From Phaseolus vulgaris (Eukaryota; Streptophyta; Magnoliopsida; Fabales; Fabaceae), in NCBI RefSeq assembly GCF_000499845.2, contig NC_023759.2:40219172-40283171 (forward strand): a DNA stretch of 64,000 bases, written 5' to 3'. The notes below the pieces were generated by a model. That model ran no database searches, was not told where the DNA came from, and was given only the letters and a program-made list of their open reading frames with translations. A program made the position numbers and the translations under genes. Every line of letters starts with the position of its first letter. The stretch's first letter is position 1. Shown one piece after another: positions 1 through 13,000 of this stretch.

Positions 1-1
1 T

Positions 2-3000
2 TTAAATCGATTTCAAACAAGATAAAGGAGCAAGACACCAGTCAAAAAAGGAAAAACAAGCAGAGGGTATTTTAGAAGTTATCCAGGACCAAGCCTTCAA
101 TTGAGACAAAGTGAAAATTTCAGAATGATCCACCACACCTCCTTTAAAAATAACCTTGTTCCTATGACATCAAATCTCTCTAACCATCGAGATCCACACA
201 CTTCCCAGCGCAGAGTTAAAAGGCTTTATAACATTACAAAATTGCGTGAGGTGAGCGAAAGGATCAATGGGAGCGGCCGACGACACTCCTAACCACGCGG
301 AACATTAACCCCAAACGAGCCAAGAAATTCTACAGTCAAAGAGTAAATGACTAGTAAATTCCTCCTTCAACCTGTAAAAACAGCAAACTAAAACGTCAGT
401 CGTCACCCCGCGCCGTGCCAAGTTGACTTTAGTAGCAATCTTGTTTTCCAACACCCTCCACGCCAGAACCTGGGCCGCAGGCAAAGCCTTAATACTCCAG
501 ATTGTACAATTTTGACAAATCCCCCCCACTATGTCCCCTTAAAACACTATAAGCTGATTTAACTGAGAACTCAGTAGACGTACCATCTCTCCAAACCCAC
601 GAGTCATCAATATCCGGTACAATACTCAACCCTCTAATCTCTTCAATAAGTTGGCCTACCCGGAGCTTCTCCCATTCAAATAAATTTCTTCTCCACCCCA
701 ATTCCCAGTTCCACTCTCCTTCTTCCCAGACCCCACAACATTCCAACAAATTATCTTTATCCCCGCATAAAGAGAACAACCTCGGGAATTTGTTTTTCAA
801 CTCTAAATTGCCCACCCATTTATCTTCCCAAAACCTAATTTCCTTCCCATTACCGACTTTCCACATGAAACAGTCGTCGAACTCTCTCCCCCACTCCTCC
901 ATCGACCAAATCACCTTTAGCTCCCGCCACCAAAGGGACCCCATCTTTTTTTATCTTGGCCCTTTCAAATTTCTCCAACCCCCATACTTGGATTCTACCA
1001 CCTCCTTCCACAGACCACCTTTGGAATAACCCAACTTCCAAATCCATTTCCCCAACAAAGCAAAGTTGAAGAATTTAATATTAATAACCCCGAGACCACC
1101 AGTTCCACGGGGCTCACACACCTTCTCCCAAGAAGCCCACGCAATCTTTCGCCCACCTGACCTCCAACCCCATAGGAAATTCCTTTGGATTTTCACAATC
1201 TTCTTCACAACAATAGCAGGAATTTTAAACAAAGACATATAGAACAAAGGGATAGCAGAGAGAACAGATTTAATCAGACAAATCCTCCCTGCCATCGAAA
1301 TAATTCTGCCTTTCCATCTTCCCAATCTTTCCTTTATCTTCTCAACCACCCCGTCCCAAAACACTTCCTTCTTGTGACATCCCCCAACAGGCATCCCAAG
1401 ATACTTGAAAGGATATTTCATCACTTCACAATTAAGCATTTTTACGAAATATCTGATCGTAAAAGTATCAACCCCCACACCTCCAATACTACTCTTTAGA
1501 AAAGTTCACCTTTAGACCTGAAGCCAGCTCAAAAAATTCAGAATAGATTTTAAACAGAAAACACTTTTGGAAGTTGCTTTGCAGAAGAACAAGGTATCAT
1601 CTGCATACTGAAGCATATTAACTTTAACCTTATTCATCCCAACCTCCACACTCTCCACCCAATCGAACATGACAACATTCCTTACCATTCCTGCTAGACC
1701 TTCAGCTACAATAAGGAAAAGAAACGGAGCCAAGGGATCACCCTGTCTCAAACCCTTTGAAGGAACGAATTCCTTAGTTGGACTGCCGTTAACCAACACA
1801 GATACCGTTGTAGACTCCAGACAAGATTTAATCCAAGCAATCCATTGTTCACAAAAACCTAATCTTTCAAGCATATAACTGATGAAATCCCACCTTATCG
1901 AATCATAAGCCTTCTCATAATCCACTTTGAAAAATAAGCAGCTCTTCTTCCTTCTTTTTGCCTCCTCTAAGACTTCATTGGCCACTAACACACTATCCAA
2001 GATTCCCCTACCAGCAAGAAACACAGACTGTCTCGAGTTAATGATTTTACTCATCACCTTTTTAAGCCTTAGAAAGAGCAACTTTGATATGATCTTATAT
2101 AGACATCCAACCAGAGAAATAGGTCTAAAATCACATACATTTTGTGGATTCTCCAGCTTAGGGACCAAATACACAAACGACGCATTTGTCCCCCTAGGCC
2201 ATTTTCTGACTCTAGCGAAATCGGTTACAGCCAGCAGGATATCATCCCTAATAAACTCCCAACAAAACTTGATGAGTCCAAAGTTAAATCCATCCGAACC
2301 AGGACTTTTCGAGCTTTCACAATCCCAAACAGCCTCCTTGACTTCCTCTTCAGAGAAAGTACTGACCAACATCTCATTATCAGCAACAAAAATAAAATTG
2401 AAAGGCACATTATCCAACCTGACTTGAAGCCCATCAACACCTTCAAACCTGGCCTTGAAGAAGTCTCTGACCTTACCTTTAACCACCTCCTTATCTTCAC
2501 TCCAAAGACCATCGACTACCAGTCCATTAATTCCGTTTCTCGCCCTCCTCCATTTAACAGTCGAATGAAAAAACTTTGAATTAAGGTCACCATTTTTTAA
2601 CCACTTAAGGCGAGCTTTCTGATGAATAACTTGTCTAAAAGCATTTTCATTTTGTTCTGCTAGCAAAGACCTCATCTCCACTCTGCCTTCCTCATCTAAG
2701 ACACCAACATCATCTCGAGCATCAAAATCCTCAATTTTCTTTTTTAAAATCTCCCCTTTCAGATTAACATCGCCGAACACTTCTCTGTTCCATACTTTTA
2801 AATCATATTTTAGCTTCTTCAATTTTTCTTTGAACACAAAGCCATGAACTTCATAACTAAGCCATTTACATCAAACAAAATCCCTGAACCTACTGTCTTT
2901 TTGCCAAACATCCAGACTGCGAAAAGGTTTCGGACCCCAATCCGGACAAGAGTCTTTAATTACCAAAACACAGTGATCTGAAACAGATCTACTAAGTACG

Positions 3001-3662
3001 ATCTGCTTACTATTCGGCCACTCCTCCATCCATTCCTTAGAGACTAGGACTCTATCAATTGTACTTTTAGCAGTGCCATTCGGTTTGTACCAAGTGAATT
3101 TCCGACCAACCATCGGAATGTCCATTAATTCAACCTTTTCAATGAACTCATTAAATTCCCGCATTTCTCTACTATAATTCATACCCACAGCCAAACTCTT
3201 CCTCTCCTCCTTTGTTCTGATTGAGTTGAAGTCCCCTACTACACACCAGATCCTGTTTAACTGATATGCTCTATGAGCATTAATCTCATCCCAAATCGCT
3301 TTCTTTTCCTTCAAAGAACCTGAGCTATAAACATTCACAATAGTTACTCTTACTCCGTCACCAACCTTCCATACTCCTTCAATAATCAAGAAATTATTCC
3401 CATTAACAAAACTTAATAATTGGAAACAACTCCTTCTCCATAATGTAATAATCCCACCTGCATTATTGATAGCCCCATTTTCAATCCAGTCTATTTCATT
3501 AGAACCCCACAAATTGAAGCAATTCTCTTCTCCGAACTCAGAACACTTAGTCTCTTGAATACACACCATTCCTACCTGTTCTTTGAAAATAAACTCTTTT
3601 AGATATCTTCTTTTGTTACTTCCTCCTAACCCCCTCGCATTCAAACTAATTATTTTCATCAT
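2..3662 (-). pseudogene. LINE ORF2 (APE endonuclease, reverse transcriptase, zf-RVT), few lesions
   Basis: ORF2 nicks the target DNA and copies the element RNA. It starts at ATG 3662 (MMKIISLNARGLGG). The endonuclease shows its catalytic landmarks QETK, GDFNS and SDHC. The reverse transcriptase (about 2837-1512) has SPGSDGFNF, VDYEKAYDS, GLRQGDPLAP and an intact YADD. The C-terminal region carries LAWRVLENKIATKVNLARRG and ends in the LKSI-stop typical of this class. Lesions are a TGA at 2871-2873, a short out-of-phase patch near 1500-1545 that corrects itself, a TAA at 951-953, an indel in a C run near 525, a TAA at 305-307 and a TGA at 170-172. The catalytic residues all survive, but the protein could not be made whole. 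Confidence 0.93.
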
Positions 3663-5849
3663 CAGACACTACACTCTCCTTCCTTTTGAGCAACATGTTA
3701 TCTCTGTTCCGAGCTTCCAATGCTTGCAGATTTTTTACTACCACTTCTTCCTTCCCAGCAAACGAAAATCCCAGATCTTTTCCAATGTTCCAAATTTTTT
3801 GGGCTTCCGATTCCTTATTTTCCAGCCAATAACGATTATTACAGTTCCTTACATCATTGTCAGAAATAGATGAGACAATAATTTCTAACCTTTTACCCAC
3901 CAACGAAGACGGAGCGACTTTCTTCCCCATATTCTTAACGTTGGTTTTAGAGGAAGATAATGTCTTGCCAAGTCTTTTTCCACCTGCTGCCTTCGCCGAA
4001 AACACCATCTCAACCGCCCCTACTGACCCCTTCCCGACACTCCTATTAACGCCGTCTAATTCTCCTCCATCCGCCACTTCAGCCGAGCCACCCATTGACT
4101 CTTCGTAACCAATTCCTCTTCAGCCTGTGACCTCGAGCCCTTCGTCTTTGTAAACGGGCTCCGCTGCCACCTCGTCACACGGCGACGCACCCAGATGGTG
4201 CCCAATTGGCGTCGTCACTGTTGTCGTTGACGTAACTAAAACAATGTCGTCGTTAACCTTGATTTCTACTTTGCTCGAACACCCCTTCGTAGGCAGAGCA
4301 TCCGTCGTTGTCGGAGCAAGAGAAACCAACACCGCGTCGTTGCTGGTTGTCATACCACCTAGGGCAACACCGCTTGGACTTACGTCTCCGTCCACCCCAA
4401 AGTCGCAAGTTGCAGGGAAACCTACATGTTATGCCACGTCTGCAATTGGGTCTGAAACCAGTGACTGCTCCGCCCCACCAACCAAGTGTACTTGGGCCAA
4501 TGTAGGCCCAACACAAATAAACTCATCAGACCACCCCCCCTCTTTTCTAGAACTACCCTCATTTACACCACCTGACACGTGGTTTTGGATCCCATTAAGT
4601 GCACCGCCCACTTCCATTCTTTCCCATGCACGGTTTTGGCTTCCCAACCTTTCCCACTCATTGTTTTGGCTTCCCAATACAGGCACTTCCCCCTTTTTTA
4701 GGTCTACACCAACTTTAGAAAAATATTCTACCAACTCTGGATCTTCTAATAAATCTAAGTTGCCCTTAACTCCATCACCTTCTCCTCCAATGTCCGAGAA
4801 CACGGACTCAATCACACCTTCATCATTAGTGACTAAATAGCGTGCCTCAGAACTCCCCTCAGACAACTGCCCCCATTCCATGCACTTACTGCAACCAAGC
4901 TAAGAAAAACGATGGCACATATATTCTTCAAAGGTGATCCGACACCGATAATCATTAATATTAATACTTTTTACCACATTTGCACTCCCGCCCGCTGGAA
5001 TCTTGATCCGTAATCTAGCAAACTCAAGGGTCTCTCGTGCCTCAGTTGCCTCATCCACCTCGATAAACTTCCTACTAACGCCCCAATAAGTTCAAAGCAT
5101 TGTCTATTCCAAAACATCAATGGTAGACCCCTAACTCGAACCCAAGCAACTTTACCAGTGACAGAGAAAGAATTATCCCAAGGGACAAGAGAATCAAAGA
5201 TATCCCCAAACCACTCTTTGTTACCATCAATGACCTTCACAACAGAAGTCTCACCATCACCAACCAACAACATAAAATTCTCCCCAAGATAACTAAGATT
5301 TAACGAACCATAACCACCCACCACAACACTCTCCTTAACCGCCTGAAAATTGGACAGTTCCGAGAACCTCCCAATAAAACAACTCTCGAGCCACAATGAT
5401 GGCTCCACCTCAACCTTAAAACAAGGTATAACAACTTCGAACTCCTTCTGTTCACCATCACTCTTTTTTCCCTGAGAAGAACTCGCACTCCCACTCCTAA
5501 CCACTTCTGCGAATGAACGGTGCATCTCCTTCTGGCTCCAAATTTTTTTAGATCCCTCCACCCTCCGGTTCTGATTACGCACTTCCTTTGGTTGTTCTTT
5601 CTTACGGTATCTGGCTATGTTCACACGTAATTTCCATAACCCAATCCAAATAGCATCCAACCTTCTTTTTAACTCGCAAACGTCCCTCACCCCATGGAAC
5701 CTTACAAACCCGAAGTGTTGTTTTCTAGAATTAAGTTTTTTGGGTATGAAAACATCTAGTACTCTACCCCATCTTTGGAAAATATTCCAAAGCTCCTTTT
5801 CTTCATGACCAGGCGGAATATTAGTGAAGAAAAACGAAGTATCAGCCAT
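3646..5849 (-). pseudogene. LINE ORF1 (RRM-containing RNA-binding protein), broken
   Basis: In L1 elements ORF1 binds the element RNA. The frame opens with ATG at 5849 and its first about 80 residues form an RRM, with the RNP1-like stretch KQHFGFVRFHG and a preceding FFFTNIPPG segment. A basic linker follows (YRKKEQPKEVRNQNRR), then a conserved central region typical of plant LINE ORF1. A frameshift falls between about 4880 and 4970. The later frame is one open phase interrupted by stops at 4429-4431 and 4120-4122. The C-terminal part is acidic, then Ser/Lys-rich, and ends at 3646, overlapping the ORF2 start by 17 bp. The broken frame argues that ORF1 is no longer made. Confidence 0.88.
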
Positions 5850-5865
5850 GAATAAGACCTTACCT

Positions 5866-5882
5866 TTCCCTCTCTCTCTCTA

Positions 5883-5917
<35 letters not shown>
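5866..5917. repeat. (CT)n microsatellite in the LINE 5' leader
   Basis: An almost pure CT run lies immediately upstream of the ORF1 ATG (GA-rich on the element's sense strand). It belongs to, or abuts, the 5'UTR of the LINE. Confidence 0.9.
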
Positions 5918-5918
<1 letters not shown>

Positions 5919-5920
5919 AA

Positions 5921-8424
5921 AATAATAAAATTTGTTGTATTGAATTAATATTATGCTAATGTATGAGTTTTTGTGTTTGAGAAGTTATAGTTTGATACAC
6001 TACGGGATGAAAGACAAAGACCATATCTGGGTCTAAGAAAGTTATCAAGTAGGTGAATATTGGGATAATTCATAACAGTGTCTTGAACTAGGATATTCAT
6101 AAGCCAAACTTGAAACTATCTGATACCTGCTCAACATCGTTAAGGTTAGGTAGTGAATATATATGTATTAGACTGATAAATGGTCGATATTCCCGAAAAA
6201 ATAATTATAATTGTACCAATATTTTTTAATGAAAAATACTCAACAACCTAATCACTTCTCAAGTAACTTTTGATGTTTGCAGTAGATAATCAAAAGTTGG
6301 AACCATATGTTTGATAAAATAGGATCGAGTCTTATAGTTATAGGTTAAATAGCAAACCTCATTATTTGTATTGTATGTTAAGTTTATCTAAGACTTACAA
6401 AGACCTTACTCCTTTTGGTATTTTTATTTCATATACTTATCGTATGAGAAGCAAAACCTGTCCAATAAGAACTGCTCAGAAAAATGTTAGAAGATCTTTT
6501 CTATAATGTTGACTCATGGAAAATTTAGTTGTAAAATCCTTAGGATATATAAAATATATAGACAATTATCTAATATGAACTCTTATATTGTGCAAAATTT
6601 TTATGGTTTTATAATATATTATGAAAAATTATAATATAAAATATTAATATATATATATATATATATATAATATTATGATTAATCTTCTCTCTAAATTGTT
6701 GTTGTTAAAATTAATATATTCCTAATTATTAATTAAATAAAAATTATTTATAAAACAGTTTAGTCTTACACAAATCATAGTGTAAAGAAAAGCAATTGTG
6801 AAAAAGTAAGGTTATGGTAACATAAACATGTCATGTGGATCTTTCTTTGGCATCCAAATTTTGCGGAATGTGGTCATGGGTTCTTCACACATGTTGGCCC
6901 TAAATTATAAATCCTAATACTGCATTGGATCTTTTTGAGTACTGACTAAAAATTGCTGAGTAGAGAGAGACGTTAAATTTTTGAAGAGCACAGTGAAATT
7001 GAAATAACTTGTTTTTGGAGGAAACATATAGCCAAAGGGTTTGATAATGATGGGTAAAAATAATGTATCAAAGATTTAAAATCATGTTAGCAAACTCTCA
7101 AACCTTGTGTGCAGGGAAATTGTGGTTCTTACCAATTTAACACTCTAAATAGGGTTTCTTGGTTGAAGGCAATTTGTTGATGAAAACTTCCATTTTAATT
7201 TGTAAAGAACTATTGGGAGAAATTTTGTTTACTCTGCATGAATTTCTTTTTAGATATATAAAATCTATCGGGAGAGTATTTTATATATTTTGATTTAGAT
7301 TGCCATACTCATTTATTTGTTATTATACATTGTCAATCTTAAAATAAATTCTTTTATTAAATGCTCAAAGAATTAATGTTTGATGATAAAATTAGAATCT
7401 AGCTATCAAGATCAAGGATTAATGATTTTTATCAATACATTAGTTTGAACTCAAACTTATCATTATGAACATGTATAAAAGTACTCAAAATTTATCATTT
7501 TATCATTATGGACATGTATAAAACTACTCAAAATTTATCATTGTGAACATGTATAAAGTTTGTTTATTGTAAAATAGCATAATATTAAGTGAGCATCTTG
7601 CATATACAAATCTGCAATCAATCATATCTTTAAATTATGTTAAATATTTTATATGAAAAATAATAAATATAAAGAGTTAGACTGGATATAATTTATGACT
7701 AACTTAATAGGAAATTACGTTATATATCTAACCATTTTTTCTAATATAGACTCTAATACTATTTTAGAATGAGTTTAGGTCTAATTAAACTCTATCAAAC
7801 CAACTTGTAAGATAACGTTTACACTTGCATACATGCTCTATTATAGTCATATATCTAGATTATGCGAATTCAATGATTTAGGCCTAAAACCTTGCTTTTA
7901 AGATAAAATAAGAGTCTATCATAATAATACTTGTTGAGCCTATCTTATCGACAACACATGAGTATTTTATTTCTTATTTAATGTATCTTATTCATGATAT
8001 TGTAGTTTTAAATATTTTCAAACATAAAAAAATGTGTGATTAGAAGTTAATGTGTTGTTAGCATCTTTATATATAAATAATAAGATTAATTTAGAATCAT
8101 TCCTTTCCTATTTATAAGACTCTTTCAACTCATTTTTACCATTTACAAATTTAGTTAAATTAGTTGAACTCATTTATAGCCTTTAATTAATTGAAAACAA
8201 TAAGATATATTCTTTCTAAGTATATTTAATAAGATATAAATATTTGATCATATTATTTTACTTATTAGTGAAGAAAATTATTTCGTGATTTCATATATAA
8301 GAGTATTAGTATAATTCAAGACCATAAAATAGGTAAAATAATTACACTAATTAATTAAGGATATTAATCATTCTAATATAAAAGATTACAAAGAATATTA
8401 AAATATTTACATATTTTATATTAC
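5921..8424. other. AT-rich intergenic sequence, no gene seen
   Basis: No coding frame or RNA gene is recognisable. It contains a (TA)n run at 6645-6669 and a small tandem repeat at 7457-7560. Confidence 0.7.
7457..7560. repeat. Three-copy tandem repeat, about 34-43 bp unit
   Basis: The block TTATCATTATGAACATGTAT followed by AAAAGTACTCAAAA occurs three times in a row with small differences (GAAC/GGAC/GTGAAC), the last copy being partial. Confidence 0.8.
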
Positions 8425-9720
8425 CCTCATAGTCAAACCAAGAGGTTTTCATACATTGAGATTGACTTGAAAATCATAAAAAAGAACACACATAAGTCAT
8501 TTAGTGAAAATGCTAGCAATTTGATAACAAGAGGGAACATGAACGACATAAACTTGCCCACAAATAACTTTCTGATGTACAAAATGTATATCATTTCAAT
8601 GTGTTTTGTGCGCTGATGTTGTACTGAGTTATCGAAGAGATACGTTGCATTAATAGTCACGTTACACTAATGTAGCATTTTGGATTAGACAATGAAGTTT
8701 TAGTAATAGATTACAAATCTAACAAGATTCAGAAACAAAATTTGCTACCACTTTCTACTTGGATTTAGCACTTGACCAATACAAGATGAGTTATTGGTTA
8801 GAGGACTAAGAGACATTATTATCTATGATAAAACTGTAGTAGTCAAAACTGGATTGTCTAGATAAAAAACACAAGCTTCAAGGAGAAAGGAGGAAGCTTC
8901 ACAATGTTTTCTTAGTTTATTTTCTTCTTTGTAATTCTTTTGTTTTGTCTTTGAATGGAAAACTAAACTATTTTGGTTGATTTCTTTATAATTTCCCCTT
9001 GAGTTATGAGGTTTTGATAAAAAAAAATTGTTTTTTTTTAAAAAGTGGATTGTCTAGTGTCGGGACATCCTCCCAATTAGCATAAGTGTAAGAAATGAGA
9101 TCGAAGATTGATAAGGTATTCAAATATAATCCAAAGTCTAAGGTGCCTTCTACATAACACAAAACTCATTTAAGAACATACGTATGATTTATCTTTGGAT
9201 CATGCATGTGTAAACATACACCATATATGATATATCAAGTCTCGTAAATGTAAGATATTACAATGATCCTATTAAATTGTGATAATAAGTTGTATCCGTG
9301 TACGGTAAACTTGAGGAGACAATAAACTTGACTTTAGTGTACAATGATATTGGAGTAGGTTTACATGAAGTCTTGTTGGCTCTACCTATGATCTCCTCAA
9401 CATATTTTCGTTGGCAAAGAAATAAATCACCTACATATCTTGTTACTACAATGCCAAAAAAACAATAGTTGAGGGAGTCTAAATCTTTCATAGTGATTTG
9501 TGAACTAAGGAGTGGCATAATAGTGTTATGAAGATGAGAGAAGAGGCAATAAGGATCATATAATCAACATACAAAAGAATGTAGGTCATGCCATCACCAT
9601 AAGATTAAAAGTGTCATCAAAATCTACTCTAACCATTTGAGACTTGTCATCATCAACAAGACAACCTTATTTTGTTCAAAAGAACTATCAAGTTTCTTTT
9701 CATGTCAGAAAAACTCATAG
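8425..9720 (-). mobile_element. Degenerate Ty1/copia pol relic (RT end to RNase H)
   Basis: Minus-strand fragments line up in order with copia pol. Near 9620-9650 there is the DFDDTF block that precedes the RT core, then YILLYVDY at about 9550-9580, where copia RT normally has YVDD. Next come MKDLDSLNYCFFG and LFLCQRKYVEEIIGRA (9518-9258), an RNase H stretch with LISYTYANWED (about 9080-9120), and finally QHQRTKHIEM followed by the frameshifted GQVYVVHVPS region (about 8620-8480). Many stops and frameshifts make it dead. The step from DFDDTF straight to YVDY implies an internal deletion of the RT core. Confidence 0.88.
8850..9057 (+). mobile_element. 184-bp insertion with 12-bp target-site duplication inside the copia relic
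   Basis: TGGATTGTCTAG occurs at 8850-8861 and again at 9046-9057. The 184 bp between them (8862-9045) interrupt the copia RNase H frame, which resumes on both sides. The insert ends in A- and T-rich tracts. Together with the long variable-type duplication this suggests target-primed insertion of a SINE or a 5'-truncated LINE. No family was recognised. Confidence 0.75.
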
Positions 9721-10009
9721 AATAGATAATATTAATATCAAAAGATTGTGGTATTAAATCTCACGTCTTATTTTTAATAAGAAGATTTGCAGATTTCTAA
9801 TTCAGGTTAAACAAGGCCTACTTTTTATTTTTGGAAAGAAAAGAAGGGTAATTTAAGTGGACAAATTTAATTTAATGGTAATTTTGATTTTGGAAATACC
9901 ATTCATACTTTTAGTTGGCATGGTTTAAATGAATTGTTCGAACTTCTATTGGCTGAATATTGAAAGTCTATTTGGCAACGAGAAGAAATGTGGTACACTT
10001 ATTAAAAGA

Positions 10010-10050
<41 letters not shown>

Positions 10051-13000
10051 AGCATGTGAAGTTGCTTAGATGACATAGTTAAATAAATATTTGATTATAT
10101 TAATTTTTGGAAAGATTTATTTTAGTTTGTATTTCATTTTTAAAAGTTAAAAAATTGTCATTAAATATTAATTTAAAAAAAGTAATTTAAAATATTTTTA
10201 AGAATTAAAAGGTTAATTCTTCTTTCTAAACCTAAGCTACAAATTGTTTTATTGGTACGATGAGATTTTTATTTTCACTATCCACTTAGAATATTTTATA
10301 TTAACATTGTAATTATAATAATATGGTACTTTAATGTGTATTGCACAATATGACGATTTTTATATAATTATAATAAATAAATATTTATTATATAAATTAC
10401 ACTAAAATTAAAATTCATAACATACAAGTATATTTAAATATATCTTATATTTTAAATTTTATTCTTATATATTTTTTTAAAATCTGTAATTTTAGTTCTT
10501 AATTTTCTCTCTCCTCAATTTTAGTTCCTTGAGTTTTATTTATTTATAATTTTTGTCCCTAAACTTTTATAAAAAATTTATCTCTTAATTTTTTATAATA
10601 TATAACTTTGTTCAATTTCTAGTTTAAAAGTATATTTAATTGCTATCAAATTATGTTTGGTAATAAGTCCCTGTAGCTTTTATGATCCTCATTCCTGTGA
10701 AAAAACATGAGTTTTATGTGTTTTATCCTAATCTTACTGTGTCATGTCCAAGTAATAAAAACTTTAAATAGTTAAAAAATTAAACAAAATTATAAATAAT
10801 AAAAAATTAAGGGATAAAAATTTTGTAAAAAAAAAAAGACTAAAAGTACAAAAATTATGAATATTTTTATTATATATACACTATTAACTTTTAAATTAAT
10901 TAAAAATTATAATTGCTCAACCCTATTAAAAATGACCGAGGAAGTTGATTATGGTTAAAGAAATTACTCTTGTTACAAACTAAATAAATTCAAATTTTGT
11001 TGTTGGAAGCTTACACACCTGTGTGTAACATCATTTCTATTGACTAAATGTGCCAAACATTGTTGACGGAAGTTGAAATAATATTATTAGAACAAAGTTT
11101 AAATTTCATTTAGAGTTGCATTTAGTATCTCACCGTGTTTTAAACAGGATTGTTTACCAAGGAAAAAATTAGAAAAAAACAAAAAGCATTACAAATTTTA
11201 TATTGAAATATATAAAAATTAAACTAGTCCTATTTTTTATGGATCAAATATCTATGTAAGGGAATAGTTACTTATGGGCTATGAAGAGCCCACAAAAAAG
11301 TCACAGACTCAATGAACAAACTAAGAGATATACTATTCACACCACTTTTTTTCACACCTTTATTTTTATGCATACCATTTAATTTTTATATATTTTTACA
11401 CAATACAGTTATATTTTCTATATATATATATATATATAAATATTCAAGAGAAACTAGTTTGATAATATAATTACATTTCTATATACTACGAAGAATAATT
11501 TATGTAATATACAATATGTAATAGCAACTAAATTTTGTAATATATTACAATTTAGAACATAACTATATTATGGAAACTGGTATAGGGTGTGAAGGTAAAC
11601 AGAAAAGCATTTTAGAAATAAAAAAGAAAAACCAAAAGGTAGAGCGTAACAAAACGAAAAGTGTGTGAATGGCAGGGGTCTAAATGGTGTTAGTACCATG
11701 CCAAGGCAATTTCTTCTCGCACCCCATGCCTTCTTCCAGCACCTCCATAAAAGAAGAGAAATTACAATTTTATTCACTTTTTCATTTCTCATAACACTTT
11801 CCACGTCCTTTACCTTTACCTTCACCGTCTAAGAAGAAAAAATTGTACTCTGAATTTTTGAATTCGAAATACAAATTTTTTTATTTCAAATTCTAAAATC
11901 TAGAATACAAATTTTATAATTGAAAATACGTATTCCAAATTTTATAATTGTATTATAAATGGCAAGATTTAGAATTTAAATTTTATATTTTGAGTTCTAT
12001 AATTCAAAAGTTTTGTATTCTAAATTATAAAATTCAGAATAAGTAATTTTGATAATTTTAAAAATATGAAGATGCAATAATCCCAGTGGAAAGCCCATCT
12101 AGTTGGGCATAGAAATTGAAATGGACAATACTGATGTTGTTACCGTCTGAGCATCGGTGTTAATTTATATAATAACACGAACTAAAAAAACAGATATAAT
12201 TTAAGATGTTAAATTTTAGTTAAGATAAATAATATTAGTAGTAATTTTTTTAATTAAAAAAATAAAAAATAAAAAAATTTTAGAGATACCTCATCCTTTA
12301 TAAAAAAAAAAAATCTAACTCAAACAAAATAAAAAAAACTATTTTATTACAATCAAGAAAATTGATTATATTTTCTTGTTCATATAAAAGAATCTTAAAC
12401 AATATATAAAAAGAAAATAAAATTGTTTACTAGGCAGACCTAAATATTTTGAACATCCCTTCTCAAAAAGTGATTATTTAAACATGACATTGAAAAAAGA
12501 ATGTATACTTACTATTTGTTCCTTATTAATTTTTTTTTTTCATAACAAAAAATACCATCTAACAAAAAAACATTTTTTACGACATGCTTCGGGTAAATGC
12601 TAAAGTCATCTTCCAGAATGTCTTTCAACCACTTTAAAAATATTAAATGATTTGTATATATTTCTGATTATACTTTCTTTTTTTAGTATAAATTTATTTT
12701 TAACTTCTTACTATTCACTTGGTACATTAGCCAGAAAAGTTCAATTACTATTTTAGTAATCCCATTATAAAATATAATAAGTTAAAGATGTTAACAATAT
12801 ATTATCAACACACTTTTTGGTACATGAGTATTATAATTAGGTCAATTTGATCATACGAGTTCCCCTTCAATAAAGAACGAAACTAATTACATAAATGAAT
12901 TTTCTTAAACAACAAAGAACGAAACTACATTATTTTCTAGGGAGCCTCACTAACTAGTCAATTTTTCTTTTCTTTTGTAATTTATTGAATACTAATATGT

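Larger units (their letters stand above)
1..5920 (-). mobile_element. L1-type non-LTR retrotransposon (LINE), nearly full length
   Basis: A LINE lies on the minus strand with the usual order: CT-rich 5' leader, ORF1 with an RRM, then ORF2 with endonuclease, reverse transcriptase and a C-terminal zf-RVT region. ORF2 ends at a TAA at window positions 2-4, so only the 3'UTR and poly(A) lie outside the window. Few lesions separate it from an open element, so it looks younger than the other LINE pieces here. The 3' target-site duplication cannot be seen, so the exact 5' boundary (about 5920) is approximate. Confidence 0.93.

Noticed and set aside
11568..11825. 85-residue minus-strand frame
   Set aside because: No domain or flanking exons; composition fits a chance frame.
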